Part shown: positions 28,401 to 36,864 of the stretch, in pieces
Position numbering within the stretch: position 1 is the first letter of the stretch
Layout of the letters: each line of letters opens with the position of its first letter
Origin: Oligoflexia bacterium
Lineage (GTDB): Bacteria > Bdellovibrionota > Bacteriovoracia > Bacteriovoracales > Bacteriovoracaceae
NCBI GenBank assembly: GCA_015231955.1
Contig: JADGAN010000037.1
Location: 1 to 56,469 of the forward strand
DNA length: 56,469 nt
Reading direction: 5' to 3'
Translations under genes and position numbers: made by a program
Notes under the pieces: generated by a model
What the model was told of the DNA's origin: nothing
Seen by the model: the letters and a program-made list of their open reading frames with translations, nothing else
Database searches by the model: none

Positions 28401-30014
28401 TTTCATGTCACTGGCAGTAGGCACAAAATCCACGGGACGAATATTTATTGTGACCGTAATCTGATCAGAAACGAGATTCGTGGCCGGATCGATAACTGTA
28501 TAAGTGATTGTTCCCTGGCCACCATTGGAAGTTGGTTTATAGGTACACTCCCGCCCGCCAGCAGCTACAAAACAGTTGCTGACTTCTCCAAGGGAGGAAG
28601 AGTTCAATCTATAGTTAAACTTTTTAGGTGCATCGCTTGGATAGGTGAAATCGCCAGCACTGACCGTAAAGGTAAGAGATGATCCGTAGGTCACCTCAAA
28701 ATTTTGAGCACCTCCTCCCACTGGAGGATTGGCAATGGCATTGATTTTAATATTTACAGTCACTATCTTCGATTCCATCATATCTGCATCCACAACTTTA
28801 TAAGTAAAAGAGTCACTTCCCCCATTGGCCACAGGAGTGTAGTCACAGCTGCGATCATTATAGGATTGTTTGTTGAAGCAGTTACTAAGCTTTCCTTTTG
28901 TAGGCATTTGCACCACCTGATATTTTAGAAAAAAAGCATCTGGAGGATAAGGGTAGCTTGCTTGTGGCACTTCAAAATTAAGTGTGGAGTTGTAGGTGGC
29001 CGTGAGGGATTGACCCTCAAAGGCCACTGGATTAAAAAGCTGCTTTTTAATCTTAATAGTGACGGTTGCGGTATTTTTTGATTCCATACCATCGGGGTCG
29101 ATGATCTTATAAGAAAAAACATCGCTTCCTCCATTGATGGAAGGGGTATATTCACAAGCACGCGAATTGTGGGTTGGAAAGCACGTAAGCGTTCCTTTTT
29201 CCGGAGCAGTGGCCACCACATACTTTAACTCTTCTATTGGTGAATCGAGATCGCTCCCCTGACTTACTTCAAACTGAATCGAGGATTGAAAGTCAACGAC
29301 GAGGGTTTGATCTGCGCCCACTACCGGAGGAGGATAATACTTTTTGATGGTAATCGTAACTTTAACTTCCTGAGAAGCTGCTCCCTCCTTATCCACAACT
29401 TTATAGGTTAATGTATCCACACCCCGATCGACAGTCGGAGTATAAATACAACTTCTAACTCCTAAACCTTGGAAACACTCTTTTAGTTTCCCTAGGGCCG
29501 GTTCCTGAACCACCAGATACCTGAGATCTTCTGCCGCCGTATCCACATCAGTGGCCGGATTGACTTCAAAATTTAAGACTTCATTCGAATAAACGGTAAA
29601 ATTTTGTTCTTTACTGTTATCGACCACTGGAGCATCCGCAACCGCTTCCACCATAAAAGTCACTGTAGTCGGTGAAGAGACTTGAAAGTCTCCATCATTT
29701 GAAACCACCTTAAAACTATCCTCCCCATTATAATCTTTATCGGGAGTATAGGTACATCTTAAGATGTTTTTATCCCCATTGCAGTTGGATAGTTTTCCAT
29801 GTTTGGGTTCACTAATGATATGAATTTGTGGATCGACCATTTGATCATCAACGTGGAGTGCAACAAACCCAAAAGAAAAGGCGGTATCTTCTTGGAGATT
29901 AAAAGTCACGTCTTCCCCTGGGGTAACTTGAATCATCTTGCCGTATTTTGGATCCGGAGGCATACAAGCAGCAAGCATAAACAAAAGCAACGACAAGATG
30001 ATAAATTTATTCAT
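25479..30014 (-). CDS. Giant surface lipoprotein: twelve Cys-paired Ig/cadherin-like repeats plus vWA domain
   Basis: A 1511-aa protein with signal peptide and lipobox LAAC (cysteine 17). Residues about 30-1240 are twelve repeats of roughly 90-105 residues, each of the type P-V-G-(A/G)-x-Q ... LxY(V/K)V ... G-x-L-(x)-C ... R-x-C-x-Y-T-P ... G-x-D-x-F-x-Y-K-V-x-D ... V-x-I-x-I, resembling bacterial Ig-like/cadherin-like tandem modules. All twelve keep one cysteine pair, so each is probably disulfide-pinned outside the cell. A vWA domain follows (DILWVIDNSSSMG, a MIDAS DxSxS motif, about residue 1250), then a short C-terminal beta module. The architecture suggests a metal-dependent adhesin or cell-cell contact protein. 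It has its own promoter region upstream of 30014. Confidence 0.8.
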   Translation of the reverse strand: MNKFIILSLLLFMLAACMPPDPKYGKMIQVTPGEDVTFNLQEDTAFSFGFVALHVDDQMVDPQIHIISEPKHGKLSNCNGDKNILRCTYTPDKDYNGEDSFKVVSNDGDFQVSSPTTVTFMVEAVADAPVVDNSKEQNFTVYSNEVLNFEVNPATDVDTAAEDLRYLVVQEPALGKLKECFQGLGVRSCIYTPTVDRGVDTLTYKVVDKEGAASQEVKVTITIKKYYPPPVVGADQTLVVDFQSSIQFEVSQGSDLDSPIEELKYVVATAPEKGTLTCFPTHNSRACEYTPSINGGSDVFSYKIIDPDGMESKNTATVTIKIKKQLFNPVAFEGQSLTATYNSTLNFEVPQASYPYPPDAFFLKYQVVQMPTKGKLSNCFNKQSYNDRSCDYTPVANGGSDSFTYKVVDADMMESKIVTVNIKINAIANPPVGGGAQNFEVTYGSSLTFTVSAGDFTYPSDAPKKFNYRLNSSSLGEVSNCFVAAGGRECTYKPTSNGGQGTITYTVIDPATNLVSDQITVTINIRPVDFVPTASDMKLTVAYGSSNIFDVSEGKLETKRYDNPYPTFSYKLHTGPTKGTLTDCFINSNRRCTYTSTTNGGEDTLKYTIIDNFSKKESLPITVNFNISLLHPPVAASGQEVVVEYNKNPPFEIIAATDLDSTQDKLTYTVIKYPEYGNLYCFARECTYTPTITSGSDSFQYTVSDGLLNSNPSTVNIKILAAPTIAKNDPITLYYGDSVGLLIGNYNYPGLSNISLNAGLDSNPLHVLRYKIIKQPQFGSLSCMDVMGLACLYTSTTPTLGDSFSYAAYDTLGNESLPTTVFINLLHRPHVGNNQIINVLHQKTQNFNVNAGSDYDDAQESLSYVIEKNVTEGTLTCFAGATPLACSYTTNANISAAEDSFTYKIIDSKGNVSNMTAKVTFKIAYPPRVGADQEVVAEYKNSPSFLVNKGFDMETAEASLSYKVKRPPTNGTLSSCFQGMANRSCLYTPNTTMKAGGEDSFEYVVVDGHNNESLVPAIVTIKILPPPAVGSNQSISVTFGQAKSFSVSLANDSIPEHRSGLNYILVENVQHGNLSCFSPATSRECKYTPSVKGGSDFFTYKVKDVLGNESQTLATVSITIEQFIYAPTTKETPPISVKINTPASFMVSQASDGDTIAENLKYVVVSNPKRGALKNCFVNGAITKGIRSCEYHPNLGEVGGEDSFTYKVVDDTDLESAVATVIFKLDNYYSKSETFTITEDSVLNGVDILWVIDNSSSMGNEQQALANNFDAFINDFTKSVTYKFNMYFITSDTDNYKGQFLKVASDVNYQFNHTTLAQNKTTFINNFKNIVNVGTRGSSMEQPFKSIQSAYVNNPSISWNDSSRALVFIIFSDENEQSASTVDYWVSDFQSVKSGRPSLLKMFAVINPSKDLASKYQETVAKIGGLYLNINDLIKTTDTAQTLLTNLSASITKILDSFSLNCPGTLVRESVHVRVNGVETSGWTLSGDGKSLTLTPVPAKGSTVVISYNYF

Positions 30015-30791
30015 GGCACTTCCCTTCTAGTTTTAAAATCCTATGAAATAATTTTTATTGAGGGAAATGAGTGGAAAGAAGAAAGTTATAAATGCTCTCT
30101 GGTGTTACCTCCCTGATAACCGTCACCGCCTCATAAAAATTTCTTAACAATTATACTGCACCTTTTTGTTTTCTCTTTTTTTTTTATCATTTCTTCCTAT
30201 TTATGCAGGAGTTAGAAGGGCGAGATACAATGTTTTTCCCAAGAAAGAAAGAGCATATGCCAACGGTTGTTGGCAACACATCCAACACATCCCTTATGAG
30301 CAATAAAATTGGTAGGAGGGAGCGCATGAATTGATACAAATCTCTATCGTGAATCTACTGGCCGACACCGGACAGGCACAAGTAATTAGTAGAGAGACCA
30401 AATCATGGCCCTCCCACCAGTGTAAAATTTAAACATAGAATTTTGATAAGCAGAAATTATAATTTCAGTGGCCTGTTTGTTCTTCGCTCGAGCCGCCGCT
30501 TCCTCTGCTAGTTTTTTGTATGGACACTACCTGTACTATTTTCGACAATAAAATTCCTTTAGTTATATTCTAGCATCTTTAGAAACGAGGAATTCATTTT
30601 TCAGGCATTTATCATTTTATCACTGATTACTTTGAGATAAAATGTAAAAGTGGATCCTGAAATAATGCGGGCCGAGCATTCACGGGAACTCGGTTCAAGC
30701 AAAATCCAGAAGCACCGAGGGAAACGCCACAAATTACAAGATGAGCGCCGTAACGATAGAGGAATCACTAAAGTTTCAGACCAACAAACGA
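30015..30791. other. Gene-free stretch upstream of the giant lipoprotein
   Basis: Both strands are broken by frequent stops and I see no start with a ribosome binding site leading into a protein-like frame. The promoter of the giant lipoprotein should lie in the first 100-200 bases. The distal part (about 30600-30791) abuts the group II intron reverse-transcriptase remnant and may be decayed intron sequence, but no domain V hairpin is recognisable. Confidence 0.45.
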
Positions 30792-31154
30792 TTACGTTGC
30801 GCTCACAGTCGATAGTGATTTTTTTCTTCGGCGAACCCATCCATCGAGATCTTTGAAAATCCCTTTGAACCCAGCAATTCTAAAGTAGCTTCTCCACCCG
30901 GTCATGTAAGTTTTCAGCTCGGACATTAATCTCACAAAAGTTACTCTACGAATACCTTTAGTAATTTCTCTGATCCGATCCTTAAATTTCTTAATCGCTT
31001 CTTTGGAGACTGTTATCCTGGGGATTTCTTCTTTGGTGAAGCTAAAACCTAGGAATTTTCTGTCACTTGGCCTTGCCACCGCACTTTTCCCTGCATTAAC
31101 CTTCAGCTTAAGTTTCTCTTCTATGAATTTAGAGATGCCTTCCGCGACTATTTG
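30792..31154 (-). pseudogene. Remnant of a group II intron reverse transcriptase/maturase
   Basis: The minus strand encodes the thumb and maturase part of a group II intron protein: EEKLKLKVNAGKSAVARP, then RKFLGFSF, a basic KDRIREITKG stretch, ELKTYMTGWRSYFRIAGF and LDGWVRRR. It is missing the catalytic YADD domain upstream (the frame is open only to about 31154) and stops at 30792 just after WVRRR, where family members continue with a nuclease or DNA-binding tail. It is therefore a truncated dead copy. The gap between this and the next gene (31155-31326) contains a short frame reading FTDELNQNQKTVLELLR that may be another decayed mobile fragment. Confidence 0.8.
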
Positions 31155-31326
31155 AGTACACAGGCAAACAGATCCTTTACGAGGGAAATACCATTATCAA
31201 GGTGTTTACAGATGAACTTAATCAGAACCAGAAGACCGTTCTAGAGCTGCTTAGAGTATCATCTAATTCTTGCAGTATTTATTTTTTTCTCTACCTAAAC
31301 TAAAATGGATATCTTTTTGTGAAAAG

Positions 31327-33003
31327 TCAAAGTGTGGAATGTAAGTTACTAATATAGTCTTCGATGATTTTCTTAACTGTGCTTATTTGCGCCGGACAAA
31401 TTATGTTTGAAGAATTATTATCAATACTCTTCACTACCTCCTCCGAAATATTTGTCATGGTCTTTTTTAATTTATTAATGGCCACGACACTCTCCCTCTC
31501 TGAACAGTAGAGTAAAGTTTCTTTTTCCAACTGAACACTTACTTGCTTATTATGATCTATGGAGACTTTGTAATAAAATTGATACGGGCCATCTATGCGC
31601 TTAAGAAAAATAGTCGTAGTACCATCCTTTTGAGAACATTTATCCAATTTCAATGAGACAATTGCGCTGATATCCCCATCATAAAGATCATGATAACTAT
31701 AATCAGCACTCCTACTTCCAAACTGATTCCAATGATCATCGCATTTAAATAACTCTGAACGCTTGTCAAAAAACGCTTCAAAGCTTTTTTCTGGTTCCAG
31801 ATTCCCATACACAATGTTCTTTTCACTAATATTTTTACTTAATTTTGCTTCCAATTCGTCATATTTTTCAGGTAGAAATTTTTCAACAAGAAATCTTGCT
31901 CGCTTCAAAATATCTGGTCTTAAAATCCTATTTTTCTGTCCCCAGGTAACAGGCACATTTAACCATGAATCACCCCACCCATTTTCAGGTCTATCTGAAA
32001 AATATACATATTGTTCTATTCCCAAATTAGCAAGATTCATATAATTTTCAAATAACTCCGCTATTTCCTCGATTTGATTTTTGTATCCATATAATGTTGG
32101 ACTTAGGCCATTTTCAAAAATACCGATAATATCCTTGGAGTACAATTTGCTAATATCTGATGGTGAATCTGTTATTGAATAATATTCTCGAGCAACACTG
32201 TTTATTCTAGATTTAGTATCCAATGGATCCAGTACGACAAAATCATCTTTATACATATCTATATAATGTTTTTTCTCTGGATCAACCTTGCTTATGTTAG
32301 CACTAGGCATCTTTGCATTTATGTGGGCCAATTCATGATACAAAACTGCAGTTAAGCTAAAACGTTGTTTTATCCAGTTGTATTCCCATTCAGAAAAATC
32401 TTCATGCAAGATATTATTACCGTCAAAAGCATTAGAACTATATTCAAAATTGAAAATATCATAATTATGCTTACTGTTGTTTTCAATTTTTAATGCATTT
32501 TTCTCTGATTCATCAGCATAGAGATAACGAGGGTAAATAAAAGCGCCACCTTCATAAGCAAAGCCGTTCAGATGGCTTGGTACGTCTTCTGAGATAACTA
32601 TAAATTGCACTGGCCTAAATAGTGTTAAAAGATAGTCATCACTCTGTGATTTTAAGAATATTTCAAATTTTTTACCCAACCATTTTTGAGAAACGATCAC
32701 CCTATCCATAATTGCTTCAATAGTGATTTCTGTCCCCAAATGCTCCATCCCAATCATAGGTACGTCTTTTAACGAAACACTTGGGTATTTGTACGATTTA
32801 AAACTTCGATTGGTTATTTTATCATTAAAAATACTTTTATATGGTGAAGTTTCCTTATATACAAACAAATCTATTCTTGCTTTATGTAAATCATGAATAG
32901 AATTATCCTGTGGATCTGCCTTTTCACTCTTTTTTCCACAGGCATTAGATAAAAGCATTACTATTGATAATAGCAACAATTGGAAAATAATATTTGTCTT
33001 CAT
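31327..33003 (-). CDS. Secreted lipoprotein with zinc-metallopeptidase motif
   Basis: A 558-aa exported protein with signal sequence and lipobox LSNAC (cysteine 22); ATG follows AAAGGA. Residues 223-227 read HELAH in the context AVLYHELAHINAK, the HExxH zinc motif, so a peptidase activity is likely; no obvious third ligand can be fixed. The C-terminal 90 residues contain two cysteines in the arrangement C-x(about 33)-CPAQI followed by a helix (TVKKIIEDYISN), which recurs in the small secreted protein encoded at 33481-34011. It is last of three consecutive exported-protein genes on the minus strand. I recognise no named peptidase family. Confidence 0.65.
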   Translation of the reverse strand: MKTNIIFQLLLLSIVMLLSNACGKKSEKADPQDNSIHDLHKARIDLFVYKETSPYKSIFNDKITNRSFKSYKYPSVSLKDVPMIGMEHLGTEITIEAIMDRVIVSQKWLGKKFEIFLKSQSDDYLLTLFRPVQFIVISEDVPSHLNGFAYEGGAFIYPRYLYADESEKNALKIENNSKHNYDIFNFEYSSNAFDGNNILHEDFSEWEYNWIKQRFSLTAVLYHELAHINAKMPSANISKVDPEKKHYIDMYKDDFVVLDPLDTKSRINSVAREYYSITDSPSDISKLYSKDIIGIFENGLSPTLYGYKNQIEEIAELFENYMNLANLGIEQYVYFSDRPENGWGDSWLNVPVTWGQKNRILRPDILKRARFLVEKFLPEKYDELEAKLSKNISEKNIVYGNLEPEKSFEAFFDKRSELFKCDDHWNQFGSRSADYSYHDLYDGDISAIVSLKLDKCSQKDGTTTIFLKRIDGPYQFYYKVSIDHNKQVSVQLEKETLLYCSERESVVAINKLKKTMTNISEEVVKSIDNNSSNIICPAQISTVKKIIEDYISNLHSTL

Positions 33004-33041
33004 TGAAAATCCTTTGATTTAGTTATGGTTCTTTATAATTA

Positions 33042-33455
33042 TTAAGGACGCACTGTTCTCCCCTTGAAGGGTTCATCTCCCAGCACTTTATTTATCGTAT
33101 CACACCAAGCACTAGACATTCTGTCACCCCATTGCACACCTTCAATGTATAGACCATCAAAATCCTCGGTGAAGGTAATAGTGTTTCCTTCTTCATCGAT
33201 ATGTTCCCACACTTTTAATGCACATCCAGGTGATACTTGTACAGAGGATACGAGATCATTCCAGCAACCTCTACCATCTGGACACATATGCTCAGTAAAT
33301 CTAATCCAATGATTTCCTTCTGTGATAACGGAAGATTGTCCTTGAAAATAGGGATGCTCATAAATAGTACAGGTACATTCTGCCATGGCAGATTTAGTTA
33401 AATAATTCGATAGGATTAAAGATAAAACAAAAATTACAGTTAATTTACTTTTCAT
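33042..33455 (-). CDS. Secreted beta/gamma-crystallin-like protein
   Basis: A 137-aa protein with signal peptide (cleavage near SAMAE) and ATG after AAGGAG. The mature part has crystallin-type Greek-key features: CTIYEHPYFQGQSSVI at the start of the first motif and LKVWEHIDEEGNTITF at the second, plus the calcium-clamp sequence NDLVSS (N/D-N/D-x-x-S-S) and a related GDRMSS. Bacterial members bind Ca2+ in the periplasm or outside and some resemble protease inhibitors. Six cysteines may form disulfides. Lying directly next to a putative metallopeptidase, an inhibitor or immunity-like role is conceivable but unproven. Confidence 0.72.
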   Translation of the reverse strand: MKSKLTVIFVLSLILSNYLTKSAMAECTCTIYEHPYFQGQSSVITEGNHWIRFTEHMCPDGRGCWNDLVSSVQVSPGCALKVWEHIDEEGNTITFTEDFDGLYIEGVQWGDRMSSAWCDTINKVLGDEPFKGRTVRP

Positions 33456-33480
33456 GTGTCTAACTCCTTATTGATAATAA

Positions 33481-34011
33481 TTATCTGATTTTATTTACTA
33501 AATCCCATACTGATTGCTTTAATGCTTTTATTTGATTGGGACATAATTCATTTGCAAAATTTGTTTTTACCCTCTCACGAACACTACCAGAGATTGCAAC
33601 ACCTGAATCCCCCAGTTTTTTAAGAGCGCTTTCACTAGATTTCTGAACACAATCAGACAGCGTATTGCTCTCATTTGCTAAAGAAACACTTTTCCCTTGC
33701 TCAATTATTAATGTGAAATCGAATTTGAATGAAGCATCTGTGCGTGTAAAAGATACCATTGCTGCAGTCCCATTAGTAACACACGATCTAGAATCATGGT
33801 ACAGAGGCGCAATAGTCATCTCTGTGCTAATTTTAGAACCATACATATTGGTATATGAGTAATTAATAGTTTGTATGCCGAAATTCTGTGTAAAATCTTT
33901 GCATAATTCCTCTAATTCGGTGGGCGTGAAAAGTGAATCTGCATACGCAACATTTAGGCATGCCGAGAGAACAATAAAATGTAGACCAAAAATAATGTTT
34001 CTAAACTTCAC
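33481..34011 (-). CDS. Small secreted protein sharing a C-terminal domain with the neighbouring metallopeptidase
   Basis: A 176-aa exported protein. The start is GTG at 34009-34011, chosen because AAGGAG lies six bases upstream; a longer reading frame from 34086 has no such site and a poorer N-terminus. The signal peptide ends near NVAYADS. The C-terminal 80 residues match the end of the HExxH lipoprotein in layout: a strand with VSL, then DCVQKSS, a helix, and LCPNQIKALKQSVWDL. It is the first gene of the run of three. No known family is recognised. Confidence 0.65.
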   Translation of the reverse strand: MKFRNIIFGLHFIVLSACLNVAYADSLFTPTELEELCKDFTQNFGIQTINYSYTNMYGSKISTEMTIAPLYHDSRSCVTNGTAAMVSFTRTDASFKFDFTLIIEQGKSVSLANESNTLSDCVQKSSESALKKLGDSGVAISGSVRERVKTNFANELCPNQIKALKQSVWDLVNKIR

Positions 34012-34242
34012 AAAAGACTCCTTGTTGAAAATGGTTTTTGATTTGATCTGTGCTGCAATCCCAATGCCAAAAAGAAAATATTGCAAACAACTGATTTTAC
34101 ATGATATGGATTTTTACAATGAGAGTGAACCATTCCCGGTTGGGAAATATTTGTTAGAATAGATTTTGTTACTATGAAACGAGTAATGGCCGTGGAGAGG
34201 AAAGGGAGACAAGCTCTTGTTTTAAAAAAATCTAAATTTATC

Positions 34243-34348
34243 GTAACTGCTCACACCCCTCAACCTTCACCTCTCAACCAAATGCTGTTAGCTAAGCAAC
34301 TTTCAGCATCCGGTAGAGGGTAGATGGCTGAAGTGTATGAGCAGTTAC
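34243..34348 (+). mobile_element. 106-bp palindromic MITE, copy 1 (with 8-bp target duplication)
   Basis: The ends are GTAACTGCTC and GAGCAGTTAC, and the two halves are imperfect reverse complements throughout, so the whole element could fold into one long hairpin. It is flanked by AATTTATC on both sides (34235-34242 and 34349-34356), a clean 8-base target duplication. A second copy in the opposite direction lies at 36865-36970, differing at 4 of 106 positions. It encodes no protein and must move by a transposase supplied elsewhere. Its end supplies the stop codon of the C39-like gene. Confidence 0.9.
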
Positions 34349-35100
34349 AATTTATCTTTTTTAACAACAGGGTCGTTTGGAATCGCAACAATATAAACAT
34401 TTCTTGTGAATTCACCGAGATAAAAGAGATCACACCACATCGATGTGAAGCGCTCTGTATTGATTTTAATAATTCCTTTCTTTTTCCCATAGAAGCATGA
34501 ACAAGGATCAGCTAGATAAAGTGTATCAAGAGTCCCTTTAGGACATTTCCCCTCTTCATAACCAGTGGCCAGGGCCCAGTGGCCTCCCCAATCGATCCAC
34601 TCGACCAAAACAGTTCTGCCACTTTGAATTTCGTTTTTTATATCGCGAAGGGATTCTTCTGTACCCCTTCCCGAATTGATTTTAACAGAGAACCCATTCA
34701 TGGAAAGCCAACTTCCCATTTCATCGGGTATGGTTCCCGGATACCGCTTAGATTTATCCCGACTGCCCATTTCAGAAGCAATTTTCATTGCATCCCCGTG
34801 GCGTTTGTAAAAATTCAACAACGTGACAATCGCTGCTGGACCACAGGTGTAGTCTGTTGTTTGTTGGTAGCTTTTACAGTTAAGAATTGTTTTTGATTGA
34901 GGGTAAGGCATCGTTTTTAAACTAGACCACTCCAGCGTTTGCGAAAACGAAGGTAATTGTAATGACTGCAGAGAGAAATAAGGCAATAATCTATTCACTT
35001 TAAAAGTACCTCCACTAGCATTGTGAGCAATCTTAAGGGGAAGCTGGAACAGGGCCGCCCTTGCTTTGCGAGATAAGAATAATAGTTCTAAAAAAGACAT
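34345..35100 (-). CDS. C39-like (papain-fold) cysteine protease
   Basis: A 251-aa protein with the C39/peptidase_C39_2 catalytic set: C86 in DYTCGPAA, H174 in GGHWALATGY and D198 in LADPCSC. The first 60 residues are weakly amphipathic and may be a membrane or export segment; there is no clear ribosome binding site at the ATG at 35100, and an internal ATG at M64 is an alternative start. C39 enzymes typically cleave double-glycine leaders, but this one has no ABC transporter attached. Its last codon and stop were created by insertion of the adjacent MITE; the pre-insertion frame reads five codons further to a TAA. Confidence 0.72.
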   Translation of the reverse strand: MSFLELLFLSRKARAALFQLPLKIAHNASGGTFKVNRLLPYFSLQSLQLPSFSQTLEWSSLKTMPYPQSKTILNCKSYQQTTDYTCGPAAIVTLLNFYKRHGDAMKIASEMGSRDKSKRYPGTIPDEMGSWLSMNGFSVKINSGRGTEESLRDIKNEIQSGRTVLVEWIDWGGHWALATGYEEGKCPKGTLDTLYLADPCSCFYGKKKGIIKINTERFTSMWCDLFYLGEFTRNVYIVAIPNDPVVKKDKL

Positions 35101-35128
35101 ATTTTATGCTATAATTAGAACTATTATT
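35078..35128. promoter_or_regulatory. Inverted repeat between divergent C39 and ATPase genes
   Basis: AATAATAGTTCTAA at 35078-35091 and its exact reverse complement at 35115-35128 are 23 bases apart. They span the start codon of the C39-like gene and lie just before the TTG start of the DUF4143 ATPase. This could be an operator shared by the divergent genes, or the hairpin or end of a small mobile element. Confidence 0.45.
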
Positions 35129-35149
35129 ATCACAACCAGGGGTAAGCCA

Positions 35150-36430
35150 TTGAAAAGACGAATTCTAAAATTACTGCACGAGTGGAGAGAATCCCCGACA
35201 AGAACTCCGATAATGATCAGAGGTGCAAGGCAAACAGGCAAAACATGGGTTTGCCGAGAATTTGGAAAGGGGTTTACGACATTCATTGAGATTAATTTAG
35301 AGGTGCAAACGCAACTGCATAGAGTTTTTGATCAGCACTTTGGCGATCCGGAAAAACTCATCAAGCAGCTAGCATTTGAGTTGAAAACAACCATTGTCAA
35401 AGGCGAGACGTTGCTTTTTTTGGATGAGATCCAGGAGTGCGAAAGCGCTATCAAAAGCTTGCGCTACTTTAAAGAGAAATTGCCAGAACTGCATGTAATC
35501 AGCACAGGATCATTGCTGGAATTTAAACTTAAGAGATTGGGCGTTCCCGTAGGGCGAGTCTCTTTTTGTTGGCTTTTTCCAATGAATTTTGAAGAATTTT
35601 TGTGGGCCCATCATGTAGAAAGCGCTTATGATAAAGAGTTGTCTGTAGATGCTATTTTTCAAGAACACCTTGCTCACTACTTGATGATTGGCGGTCTGCC
35701 AGAAGTGGTGGATACATGGATTAAGACGGAAAATCTTTTCGAATGTCAAAATGTTTTGCAACGACTGGCCGGAACTTATCGCACGGATTTCAATCGTTAT
35801 GGGAGCGACAAGGAGATCCGTGTGCTACAGACAATTTTTGATAAAATTCCAAGATATTGGGGACAGAAAACAAAATACTCGCTCTTAAGTGAAAACCATC
35901 GCGCAGTGGAGGTGAAAAATGCAATCGATCTCTTGCGGGATGCGGGACTGGTCTCCCCTTGTTATAAAGTCTCAGGCAATGGACTCCCTCTAAGAGCAGA
36001 GGCAAACTTTGATCACTTTAAATTATTTTCATTAGACTTAGGCCTTGGTCAGCGCCTACTGAATCTTGACTTGAAAAATTATTCCTGGAGCGATTACATT
36101 CACATTGGTGGTCTCATGGAGCAATTTATTGCTGGTGAAATCAGATCATATACAAGCTTAAACTTTGAATCAGAAATTTTCTATTGGCAAAGAGAGCAGA
36201 AGGGCGCTAAGGCAGAGTTGGATTTTATCATCAACAGGGGCACGGAGATCGTTCCCGTAGAGGTTAAAGCAGGAAAAAATCGCCACCACCCAAGCTTGTC
36301 TAAATTCATCGAAGAGAAGAAAAGCTCTTGTGCCATACACCTCTCCGCCCTAGATAATTTTGATTTCCCTTTCTCAAAAGAAAAAATCATCCACTTCATC
36401 CCTTTTTGGAGATTTTTTCAGACGCTCTAG
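35150..36430 (+). CDS. DUF4143 AAA-type ATPase (complete)
   Basis: A 426-aa protein; the start is TTG at 35150 (MKRRILKLLHEW), which gives the N-terminus usual for this family and matches the decayed TTG of the copy at 23 kb. The P-loop is GARQTGKT, Walker B LLFLDEIQE, and the C-terminal DUF4143 domain has the nuclease-like AELDFIINRG...PVEVKAG (D and ExK). Members are widespread single-gene ATPases with unclear role. It lies divergent to the C39-like protease and converges on the ssnA fragment, all between two MITEs. Confidence 0.83.
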   Translation: MKRRILKLLHEWRESPTRTPIMIRGARQTGKTWVCREFGKGFTTFIEINLEVQTQLHRVFDQHFGDPEKLIKQLAFELKTTIVKGETLLFLDEIQECESAIKSLRYFKEKLPELHVISTGSLLEFKLKRLGVPVGRVSFCWLFPMNFEEFLWAHHVESAYDKELSVDAIFQEHLAHYLMIGGLPEVVDTWIKTENLFECQNVLQRLAGTYRTDFNRYGSDKEIRVLQTIFDKIPRYWGQKTKYSLLSENHRAVEVKNAIDLLRDAGLVSPCYKVSGNGLPLRAEANFDHFKLFSLDLGLGQRLLNLDLKNYSWSDYIHIGGLMEQFIAGEIRSYTSLNFESEIFYWQREQKGAKAELDFIINRGTEIVPVEVKAGKNRHHPSLSKFIEEKKSSCAIHLSALDNFDFPFSKEKIIHFIPFWRFFQTL

Positions 36431-36460
36431 TGCGTTCATAAAAAAGTGCTAGCGCCTTTT

Positions 36461-36856
36461 TTAGAAGCGGTTCCAAAGTTTATTGGCAACTTCGCGAGAG
36501 TGGGCCATGATGCGTTCGCTATCGAGGCCTAGGAGCTCTTTGGATTTCATGACGATTTTTCCGTTAGCGATGGTGGTATCAACAGTAGATTCAGCAAGGC
36601 CAAAGATTAAATGGCCGGCAAAGTTGCTCTCGTCCATGGTTGTTGGAGGATCGTAATCGATTAAGACCACGTCAGCAGCTGCGCCTACTTTTAATTCGCC
36701 AAGGGGAGTGTTGATCCAAAAGCGATTGCCAATTTGGCGGTTGTTGTTTATCAGCAAGTTGTAGGATTCGATAAAGGCCACATTGAGGTATTTTTGAAAG
36801 AGGCGCTGAACCCATACGGCCGAGCGCAGCTCTTCTAGCATATCAGAGATTTCCAG
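36461..36856 (-). pseudogene. C-terminal fragment of SsnA-type amidohydrolase, cut by MITE
   Basis: The minus strand encodes the last 127-132 residues of an amidohydrolase closely resembling SsnA: LEELRSAVWVQRLFQK, ANRFW...TPLGELKVGAAADVVLID, HLIFGLAESTVDTTIANGK and a C-terminal SREVANKLWNRF. The N-terminal two thirds, with all metal-binding histidines, is absent. The frame ends at a TAA at the junction with the MITE copy at 36865. The fragment has no role as an enzyme. In SsnA the missing part would hold the catalytic barrel. Confidence 0.8.
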
Positions 36857-36864
36857 GTTTTAAC

